From NCBI GenBank assembly GCA_020200195.1, contig JAIVJE010000038.1, forward strand, positions 1 to 7,377: a stretch of DNA of 7,377 bases, given 5' to 3'. The notes below the pieces were generated by a model. That model did not search any database. It had not been told where the DNA came from and saw only the letters and a list, made by a program, of their open reading frames with translations. The translations under genes were made by a program, and so were the position numbers. Source of the DNA: Acidobacteriota bacterium (GTDB taxonomy: Bacteria > Acidobacteriota > Vicinamibacteria > Vicinamibacterales > 2-12-FULL-66-21). Of this stretch, positions 1 to 4,618 are shown one piece after another. Numbering within the stretch: the first letter of the stretch is position 1; each line of letters opens with the position of its first letter.

Positions 1-236
1 AACCGCTCGTCCGATGCCGCCAGCGCTAACATCTCCGCGGAGACCAGCCGTAGCATCAGCACCGGGTTGTGGGCCGTCTGTCTCCAGAGCGGGTAATCGA
101 GCTTTCGGAACACTTCGCGCGCCTGGGTGTTCCACGTCCACCAGAGATCGGTGCCCAGTTCAGGAAGCCGGCGCAGCCGGTCGGGAATCTCGGATGGTGG
201 GGGGAGCTTCACGTCGTCCAATGGGTACTCCGACAC
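1..236 (-). CDS. glgP: Alpha-glucan (glycogen) phosphorylase, N-terminal fragment
   Basis: This is the N-terminal 78 codons of a GT35 alpha-glucan phosphorylase, which releases glucose-1-phosphate from glycogen or maltodextrin in the cytoplasm; the gene continues past the left edge. The translated minus strand has the pattern of the DUF3417 domain that precedes the catalytic region in the long bacterial phosphorylases: a leucine-rich helix (IPDRLRRLPELGTDLWWTWN), then AREVFRKLD, LWRQTAHNPV and a leucine-rich helix after LVSAEML. The catalytic and PLP-binding parts are outside the window. The first in-frame start after the upstream stop is GTG at 236, 6 bases after the TAA of the dehydratase gene. 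A TTG at 221 has a better-placed GGAG (228-231, 6-base gap) and may be the true start. The short gap to the dehydratase gene suggests co-transcription. The family call is strong although only the N-terminus is seen. Confidence 0.85.
   Translation of the reverse strand, partial: MSEYPLDDVKLPPPSEIPDRLRRLPELGTDLWWTWNTQAREVFRKLDYPLWRQTAHNPVLMLRLVSAEMLALAASDER
228..231 (-). promoter_or_regulatory. Candidate ribosome binding site for the phosphorylase gene
   Basis: A GGAG lies 6 bases upstream of an in-frame TTG (219-221) on the minus strand. The GTG at 236 has its nearest GGAG about 17 bases away, which is too far. The site therefore favours the TTG start, five codons downstream. The protein N-terminus before the DUF3417 domain is not conserved enough to decide. 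Confidence 0.35.
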
Positions 237-242
237 TACGGC

Positions 243-1250
243 TTAGTGGCCCGCTCCGGTGAGCTGGGCGAATTTCTCGAGATCGATGTTGCCGCCGGAG
301 ACGACGGCGACAACCTTGCGGTGCCCGCGAGCCGCGAGTGCCGGCGTCAGCGCGGCTGCAATCGCGCACGCTGCTGCGCCCTCCGCAATGACGTGCACGC
401 GCTCGGCGGTGAGCCGCATCGCCTCGGCAGCCTCTTTGAGGCTGACCACGATCGATTCCGCGACCCATTGCTGCAGCAGCGGCCACATCGTCGGCAGCAC
501 CGAGCGGCCGCCCGCGCCGTCGACGAACGATGCCTGCCAGGTGTCGAAGTTGCTGGCACGTCCGGCGCGGAAGGAGGCCGATAGTGGGGCGGCAGTCTCA
601 GGTTCCGCGGCATAAATGCGGGCCTGCGGGCGCAGTGCCTGCAGCGCGCACCCGATGCCCGCGAGCAGTCCACCTCCGCCGACCGGCGCAATAACGGCGT
701 CCACGCTGGGAAGATCGTCGATGATTTCCAGCCCGATCGTTCCATTACCGCTGATGAACTGGTCGTCGTCGAACGGGTGGACGAACTGGCCGCGCATGCG
801 ATCGGATCCGTGCCGTTCAACGGTGCGCCAGCACTCTTCGTACGTGGCCTTGACGATCGTCGCGCCGAGACGTTCGATCGACCGGAGCTTGGTTTCAGGA
901 GCGGTATCCATCACCATCACGCTGCAGGCGGCGCCGGCATTCCGCGCCGCGAGTGCGACCCCTTGGGCGGCGTTGCCCGCGCTGACCGTCCAGACACCGT
1001 CGGCGAGCTGACGGGCGTTCAACTGGCGGATGGCATTCCAGGCGCCGCGGATCTTGAAGGAGCCGATCGGCTGCAGCGTTTCGAGTTTCAGGTAGATGTC
1101 GGGACGGCGCGTATCTGTCACGGCGGGGGGCAGGTCGAGACGTACGAGCGGCGTGCGGATCGCCACGTCGTATACGCTGCGGGATGCGTCGCGGATCGTG
1201 TCCAGGGAAATGTGTCGCTTCGCGGTCGCGGGGGGAATCACAAACCGCAA
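243..1250 (-). CDS. PLP-dependent threonine/serine dehydratase-like protein
   Basis: This is a fold-type II PLP enzyme of the threonine/serine dehydratase group, which deaminates hydroxy-amino acids to 2-oxo acids and ammonia in the cytoplasm. Counting from the TTG at 1250 (335 aa), it has the Schiff-base lysine in GSFKIRGA (Lys66), the substrate loop SAGNAAQG (90-97), the glycine-rich phosphate loop GGGGLLAG (191-198), EGAAA (290-294) and SGGN (318-321). There is no C-terminal ACT regulatory domain, so it resembles short catabolic enzymes more than biosynthetic IlvA. The usual His of SSGNHAQG is Ala here, so substrate choice (threonine, serine, threo-3-hydroxyaspartate or another) is uncertain. 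The start is uncertain: TTG 1250 lies inside a candidate -10 box, and GTG 1241 fits a leaderless message. No in-frame ATG exists upstream before a stop at 1275-1277. It lies 6 bases upstream of the phosphorylase gene. Confidence 0.88.
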   Translation of the reverse strand: MRFVIPPATAKRHISLDTIRDASRSVYDVAIRTPLVRLDLPPAVTDTRRPDIYLKLETLQPIGSFKIRGAWNAIRQLNARQLADGVWTVSAGNAAQGVALAARNAGAACSVMVMDTAPETKLRSIERLGATIVKATYEECWRTVERHGSDRMRGQFVHPFDDDQFISGNGTIGLEIIDDLPSVDAVIAPVGGGGLLAGIGCALQALRPQARIYAAEPETAAPLSASFRAGRASNFDTWQASFVDGAGGRSVLPTMWPLLQQWVAESIVVSLKEAAEAMRLTAERVHVIAEGAAACAIAAALTPALAARGHRKVVAVVSGGNIDLEKFAQLTGAGH

Positions 1251-1278
1251 TCGTAATCGGGCATTCCGTGCCCGTCAA
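1250..1278 (-). promoter_or_regulatory. Candidate sigma70-type promoter of the dehydratase gene
   Basis: On the minus strand, a -35-like TTGACG (1273-1278, 5 of 6 to consensus) is followed after exactly 17 bases by TACGAT (1250-1255, 4 of 6, fitting TAnnnT). Transcription would begin near 1241-1243, almost at the in-frame GTG at 1241. If real, the message is leaderless or nearly so and the TTG at 1250 is not the start. No ribosome binding site is visible for either start, which agrees with this. It is a pattern match only. Confidence 0.4.
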
Positions 1279-1348
1279 TAAATCCGCTACACTGCCGGGG
1301 GGCCGCGCATTCAAGACCTGACCCCGACTCGGCGACGTATCATCATCC

Positions 1349-1352
1349 GGAG
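1349..1352 (+). promoter_or_regulatory. Ribosome binding site of the creatininase-family gene
   Basis: A GGAG sits 8 bases before the ATG at 1361 and supports that start, which also gives the protein an N-terminal hydrophobic signal-like stretch. Confidence 0.6.
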
Positions 1353-1360
1353 CGAGTCTG

Positions 1361-2212
1361 ATGAGCTGGTGTGCTGCGATTCACGCGGTCGCATGGTGTC
1401 TGTCGGCGACGTTCCCCGCAAACGTACACACGCCGGTCACACAGCCGGTGGCCGCCGTTCGCGAACCCTCGACGCGCGAGCTCGAGCGGATCAACTGGAT
1501 GGAGTTCAAAGAGGTGGTGCCGTCCAGGATTGACACCGTGCTCGTTCCGTTTGGCACGCTCGAGCCGCACGGCGTCACCGCCAACGGTGCCGACATCATC
1601 GCTCCCGTGGCGATCGCGCGCACGATCGCGCCGCGGGTCAACGCACTCATCGCACCGGTGGTGCCATACGGGATAACGGGATCGCTCGACGCCTATCCCG
1701 GCGCCTTCACGATCCCTGAGGACGCCTATCGCGCCTACGTCAAGGCCGTCCTGCTCGGGCTGGCGAAGAACCGTTTCCGCAACATCATCCTGGTCAACGG
1801 TCATGGCGGACCGCAAACGGCCGTGCTCCAGGCCCTCGGCGTCGAGGTGGGCCGGGAGGCAGAAGTCCGCACGCTGGTGGTGAACTGGTGGAGCTACGCG
1901 TCGGACATCACGTTGGAGGTGTTCGGCGAGGATGGAGGGCACGCCGGAGAAAACGAAAACGCGTTCATGCTCGCCATCGATCCGTCCCTGGTGCACAAGG
2001 CGCGCTACACCGGCCCGGGGATGACGACGGCGAACCCGCCACCGGGTACGTGGAGCGCCTACCCCAGCCCGTCGAGCATCGGGCTCTATAAAGAAGGACA
2101 GGGCTTGCCGAAGTTCGATCCCGTGACCGCGAAGCGCTATTTCGATCGCGTCAACGACAAGATGGCGCGGCTGGTCGAAGACACGATCAAGAAGTGGAAC
2201 ATGATCCAATAG
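1361..2212 (+). CDS. Creatininase-family amidohydrolase, probably exported
   Basis: This 283-residue protein belongs to the creatininase (creatinine amidohydrolase) superfamily, metal-dependent enzymes that hydrolyse cyclic or linear amides. Visible signature elements are GTLEPHG then GAD (Glu68, His70, Asp78), a glycine-rich NGHGG (His148) and GGHAGENE (Glu197), which are the expected ligands of a two-metal centre. The order and spacing fit the family. NGHGG replaces the NGHYEN of true creatininase, so creatinine itself is not a safe substrate; other members act on formamides or peptide-like amides. An uncharged N-terminal hydrophobic stretch (about residues 3-20, ending near FPANVHT) suggests a Sec signal, although the n-region has no Lys or Arg. 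The start at 1361 has a good GGAG. The stop precedes the Tat-exported asparaginase gene by 34 bases (to ATG 2247), so both are probably on one message. The exact substrate is unknown. Confidence 0.9.
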   Translation: MSWCAAIHAVAWCLSATFPANVHTPVTQPVAAVREPSTRELERINWMEFKEVVPSRIDTVLVPFGTLEPHGVTANGADIIAPVAIARTIAPRVNALIAPVVPYGITGSLDAYPGAFTIPEDAYRAYVKAVLLGLAKNRFRNIILVNGHGGPQTAVLQALGVEVGREAEVRTLVVNWWSYASDITLEVFGEDGGHAGENENAFMLAIDPSLVHKARYTGPGMTTANPPPGTWSAYPSPSSIGLYKEGQGLPKFDPVTAKRYFDRVNDKMARLVEDTIKKWNMIQ

Positions 2213-2238
2213 CTCTCAGCCGATAGCTGATCGCTGAA
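2211..2238 (+). repeat. Four degenerate 7-base tandem repeats (consensus AGCTGAT)
   Basis: The spacer after the creatininase stop codon reads as four 7-base units in register: AGCTCTC, AGCCGAT, AGCTGAT and CGCTGAA. The first overlaps the last two bases of the TAG stop, and the last runs into the ribosome binding site of the next gene. The middle part (2216-2237) can also fold as an 8-pair stem, TCAG/CTGA and CGAT/ATCG, with one bulged C and an AGCTG loop. No T-run follows, so it is not a standard terminator. Confidence 0.65.
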
Positions 2239-2241
2239 AGG
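2237..2241 (+). promoter_or_regulatory. Ribosome binding site of the asparaginase gene
   Basis: AAAGG lies 5 bases before ATG 2247. An in-frame GTG at 2241 overlaps this site and so cannot use it, which decides for the ATG. The site also overlaps the end of the heptamer array and stem, so folding could mask it. Confidence 0.55.
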
Positions 2242-2246
2242 TGCAT

Positions 2247-3371
2247 ATGGCCAGACTCAACCGCCGCGAGTTCGTACTGACCGGCACCGCCGCGGGCCTC
2301 GCGGCGGCGGCGCCCACAACGGTGTTCGGGCAGGCGCCTGCCGTAACCACGCGCAGCAGCACGAAGCCGGTCGTCGTCTCCTCAGCCAACGGTCACCAAT
2401 ACAAGAACGGCGGCCCGGTGACGGCGGTGGAGAAGGCGTTTTCGACGATGGTGCGTGGAGGAGATGTGCTCGACGCGCTGATCGCCGGGGTGAACATCGT
2501 CGAGCTCGACCCGGAGGATACGAGTGTCGGATACGGCGGCCTGCCGAATGCCGATGGTGTGGTGCAGCTCGATGCGTCATGCATGCATGGACCCAGGAAA
2601 CGCGCCGGGGCGGTGGCGGCGCTCGAAGGGGTCCGAACGCCATCGCTGGTGGCGCAGAAGGTCATGGATTACACGGATCACCACCTGATCGTGGGCGCTG
2701 ACGCACAACGATTTGCGCGCAATATGGGGTTCACGATCGAAAGCGATCTGAACACGGAGCGATCGAGGAAGGCGTGGCTCGAATGGAAGCGCCGTACGGA
2801 TTCGCTTCACTACCTCGATCCCGACAAGCGTGAAGCAGCAATGCGCCAGGTGGATCGGGAAATGATGGCCGAGGGCTACATCGATCCGAACCACTATTAC
2901 GGGACGATCAATTGCAATGGCGTCAACGCCAAGGGGGAAATCTGCGGCGTCACCACCACGAGTGGGCTCGCCTGGAAGATCCCCGGGCGCGTCGGTGATT
3001 CGCCGATCCTCGGCGCAGGCCTCTACGTGGACGGCGCTGTGGGCGCCGCAGGATCCACGGGCCGTGGCGAGGCGAATCTGTACGGTCTGTGCTCGTTCCT
3101 GATCGTGGAGGGTATGCGCCGTGGGCTACACCCGAAAGACGCGGGCCTGGAGGCGTTGAAGCGGATCCAGGCGAACACGACGGAGAAGCGGCTCCTGACT
3201 CCGAAGGGGACACCGAACTTCAACGTAAATTTCTACATTCTCAACGCCAAAGGGGACTACGCAGGGGTTGCGATCTACAGCGCCGACCGCAAGCAGCAGT
3301 TTGCCGTGTGCGACGAGAAGGGACCGCGGCTGGAGTTGTCGGAGCCACTGCTCGAAGGCAGCACGGACTAG
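2247..3371 (+). CDS. Tat-exported N4-glycosylasparaginase-type Ntn hydrolase (asparaginase_2 family)
   Basis: This 374-residue protein belongs to the asparaginase_2 Ntn-hydrolase family, which includes glycosylasparaginase (cleaves GlcNAc-Asn), isoaspartyl peptidase and plant-type asparaginase. The precursor cuts itself before a Thr that becomes the nucleophile. Here that is Thr220 in YYGTIN. Downstream residues keep the spacing I recall for the Elizabethkingia (formerly Flavobacterium) meningoseptica enzyme: Thr238 in TTTSG, Arg248 and Asp251 in GRVGDSP, and Thr271-Gly272 in STGRG (Thr152/Thr170/Arg180/Asp183/Thr203/Gly204 there). The N-terminus carries a twin-arginine motif (NRREF, residues 5-9), a hydrophobic Ala-rich stretch and a likely cleavage near VFGQA, so export through Tat is expected. 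The residue before Thr220 is Gly, where glycosylasparaginases usually have Asp. The start is ATG 2247, 5 bases after AAAGG. It follows the creatininase-family gene on the same strand. The family is certain; the natural substrate is not. Confidence 0.93.
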   Translation: MARLNRREFVLTGTAAGLAAAAPTTVFGQAPAVTTRSSTKPVVVSSANGHQYKNGGPVTAVEKAFSTMVRGGDVLDALIAGVNIVELDPEDTSVGYGGLPNADGVVQLDASCMHGPRKRAGAVAALEGVRTPSLVAQKVMDYTDHHLIVGADAQRFARNMGFTIESDLNTERSRKAWLEWKRRTDSLHYLDPDKREAAMRQVDREMMAEGYIDPNHYYGTINCNGVNAKGEICGVTTTSGLAWKIPGRVGDSPILGAGLYVDGAVGAAGSTGRGEANLYGLCSFLIVEGMRRGLHPKDAGLEALKRIQANTTEKRLLTPKGTPNFNVNFYILNAKGDYAGVAIYSADRKQQFAVCDEKGPRLELSEPLLEGSTD

Positions 3372-4495
3372 GGCTGCACGCGCCCGTACTTGCGCAGGAG
3401 CTCCTTCAACGGTGCAATCGGCAGGGCATTGACCGTGCGCCCGTGTGCCGTGACGTCGACTGCCTTCAACAGCGAGTTGTAAACGGCTTCCTCGGTGGCA
3501 TCCATCACCGCCTCGAACAGCCCGGACACGCCGTCAGTGGGCATGATGGTGCGCGGCTGCGGTCCGGTCGCGCCCGTCACTCGGAGCGATGGATGCGTCG
3601 AAAAGGCGATCGCGAAGTCCCCGCTGCCATTCGAGTACGTCGAGCCAGTGCGCGCAAGCGCATAGATGGCGCGGGCCGCCAGCCGTTTCAGGTCACGCGC
3701 GTCCAGCGGCGCATCGGTGGCCACGACGATCATGCACGACCCGTCGGCCGGAGGGTGACCGCCTGACGACCGCTGCGGCGTGAGCTCACGCCACACCGGC
3801 ACACCGGTGACGGTCAATCGTCCACCATAGTTCGTCTGCACGAGGACGCCGACCGTCCACGTGTCCGCTTGCGCGGGCAGGCGGCGTGAAGACGTGCCGA
3901 TTCCGCCTTTCCAGCCGAACGCAATCGTGCCCGTGCCGGCGCCGACGGCGCCCTCCGCAACGGCACCCGGTTTCGCCGCGTCGATGGCCGCCGTGACGTG
4001 CTCGCGCGTGACGTGCAGACCGCGGATGTCGTTCAGCGTCCCGTCATTCGTCTCGCCGACCAGGCCGTTGACAGATCGCACCGTCTCGTTGCCTGGTCGC
4101 GCGATCGTCCAGCGCACGAGTGCGTCAAGCGCAACGCCGACTGCGAGCGTGTTCGTCAGCACGATCGGCGACTCAATCGTGCCGAGCTCCTCGACCTGTG
4201 TCGAGCCGGCAAGTTTGCCGAAAGCGTTGCCGACGAACACTGCGCCGGGGACCTTTTCGCGAAACAGGTTGCCCGCGTGCGGAAGGATCGCCGTCACGCC
4301 CGTGCGACTCCGCTCGCCTTCGATTACCGTCGTGTGGCCCGCGAGCACGCCGGCGACGTCCGTGATGGCATTCAACGCCCCCGTTTCCAGCATGCCCGGA
4401 GAGAGGCCGAGATCCCGCGCCCGTGGGCGCACCGAGCCGCCGGTATTCGTCTGAGCGGCCACGAGCGCGGAAAGGACCCACACAATCACCCGCAT
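3368..4495 (-). CDS. P1/S58-family (DmpA-like) aminopeptidase, exported
   Basis: This 375-residue member of the DmpA/P1 family (L-aminopeptidase/D-esterase, BapA-like) is a self-cleaving N-terminal-nucleophile enzyme that releases N-terminal amino acids from peptides or amides. Family elements in order are NAITDVAGVLAGHTTV (42-57), FVGNAFGKLAGS (87-98), GLVGETNDGTLND (144-156, with Glu148), AEGAVGAGTG (180-189), KGGIGTSSR (196-204), VQTNYGG (219-225, Asn222) and DGSCMIVVATDAPL (251-264). Self-cleavage is expected between Gly252 and Ser253, close to DmpA Ser250 by my memory. A short Sec-type signal (MRVIVWVLSALVAAQ) implies export, unlike cytoplasmic relatives. ATG 4495 is chosen because GGGAGGG (4500-4506) ends 4 bases before it; the open frame extends upstream to 4882, but that part is unrelated and overlaps the S9 gene. 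The stop overlaps the asparaginase stop by 4 bases on the opposite strand. Confidence 0.92.
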   Translation of the reverse strand: MRVIVWVLSALVAAQTNTGGSVRPRARDLGLSPGMLETGALNAITDVAGVLAGHTTVIEGERSRTGVTAILPHAGNLFREKVPGAVFVGNAFGKLAGSTQVEELGTIESPIVLTNTLAVGVALDALVRWTIARPGNETVRSVNGLVGETNDGTLNDIRGLHVTREHVTAAIDAAKPGAVAEGAVGAGTGTIAFGWKGGIGTSSRRLPAQADTWTVGVLVQTNYGGRLTVTGVPVWRELTPQRSSGGHPPADGSCMIVVATDAPLDARDLKRLAARAIYALARTGSTYSNGSGDFAIAFSTHPSLRVTGATGPQPRTIMPTDGVSGLFEAVMDATEEAVYNSLLKAVDVTAHGRTVNALPIAPLKELLRKYGRVQP

Positions 4496-4499
4496 ATGA

Positions 4500-4506
4500 C
4501 CCTCCC
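4500..4506 (-). promoter_or_regulatory. Ribosome binding site of the DmpA-like peptidase
   Basis: On the minus strand GGGAGGG precedes the ATG at 4495 by 4 bases. It decides the start against the long upstream extension of the same frame. Confidence 0.7.
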
Positions 4507-4524
4507 GGTCAGCGCCCGCCCACC

Positions 4525-4580
4525 CGTACGGAACCATTCGCGCGGAACCACTCGTGCGGAAGCCCCCGTGCGGAATGTCA
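4525..4580 (+). repeat. Four 14-base direct repeats in the divergent promoter region
   Basis: Four head-to-tail 14-base units begin at 4525, 4539, 4553 and 4567: CGTACGGAACCATT, CGCGCGGAACCACT, CGTGCGGAAGCCCC and CGTGCGGAATGTCA. All share the 9-base core CG[T/C][G/A]CGGAA; the 3' parts drift away from consensus towards the S9 gene. The array occupies the place where a -35 element would be, ending 5 bases before a perfect TATAAT. It lies in the untranslated region or promoter of the minus-strand peptidase. It could be a regulator-binding array or a simple tandem duplication. Confidence 0.8.
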
Positions 4581-4585
4581 GCCGC

Positions 4586-4591
4586 TATAAT
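4586..4591 (+). promoter_or_regulatory. Perfect TATAAT -10 box for the S9 peptidase
   Basis: TATAAT stands out as an AT-rich island in a GC-rich spacer, 27 bases before ATG 4619. Transcription would start near 4598, giving a leader of about 20 bases with the ribosome binding site. No TTGACA-like -35 is found 16-18 bases upstream; the 14-base repeats lie there instead, which suggests activator dependence. The overlapping minus-strand TATTAT (4587-4592) could serve the divergent peptidase, but it also lacks a -35. Confidence 0.6.
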
Positions 4592-4595
4592 ACGC

Positions 4596-4609
4596 GGCGT
4601 AAGGCGTAA
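4596..4609 (+). repeat. 7-base direct repeat GGCGTAA x2 at the S9 ribosome binding site
   Basis: GGCGTAA occurs twice back to back (4596-4602 and 4603-4609). The second copy runs into GGAGG, so the array partly overlaps the ribosome binding site. It may be a replication-slippage duplication. Confidence 0.5.
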
Positions 4610-4614
4610 GGAGG
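4607..4614 (+). promoter_or_regulatory. Strong ribosome binding site of the S9 peptidase
   Basis: TAAGGAGG, an almost complete anti-16S match, ends 4 bases before ATG 4619 and fixes that start. Confidence 0.8.
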
Positions 4615-4618
4615 CCCC

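Noticed and set aside
904..923. CATCACCATCAC run resembling a His-tag or microsatellite
   Set aside because: It is the antisense of Val-Met-Val-Met-Asp in the dehydratase and is ordinary coding sequence.
1288..1293. TACACT as a -10 box for the creatininase-family gene
   Set aside because: It matches only 4 of 6 positions and has no -35 at a usable distance. TATCAT at 1338-1343 is closer to consensus but would start transcription inside the ribosome binding site.
1343..2209. Minus-strand open frame (288 codons) opposite the creatininase-family gene
   Set aside because: It is also codon-aligned with the real gene and is His/Arg/Asp-rich without family motifs. The plus strand carries all the metal-ligand motifs.
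2216..2237. Hairpin after the creatininase gene as a rho-independent terminator
   Set aside because: The stem has a bulge, no T-run follows, and it overlaps the next gene's ribosome binding site. It is better explained by the heptamer array.
3358..3377. GCAGC/GCTGC stem across the convergent stop codons as a two-way terminator
   Set aside because: It has only 5 pairs, a 10-base loop and no T-run on either strand, so it is too weak to call.
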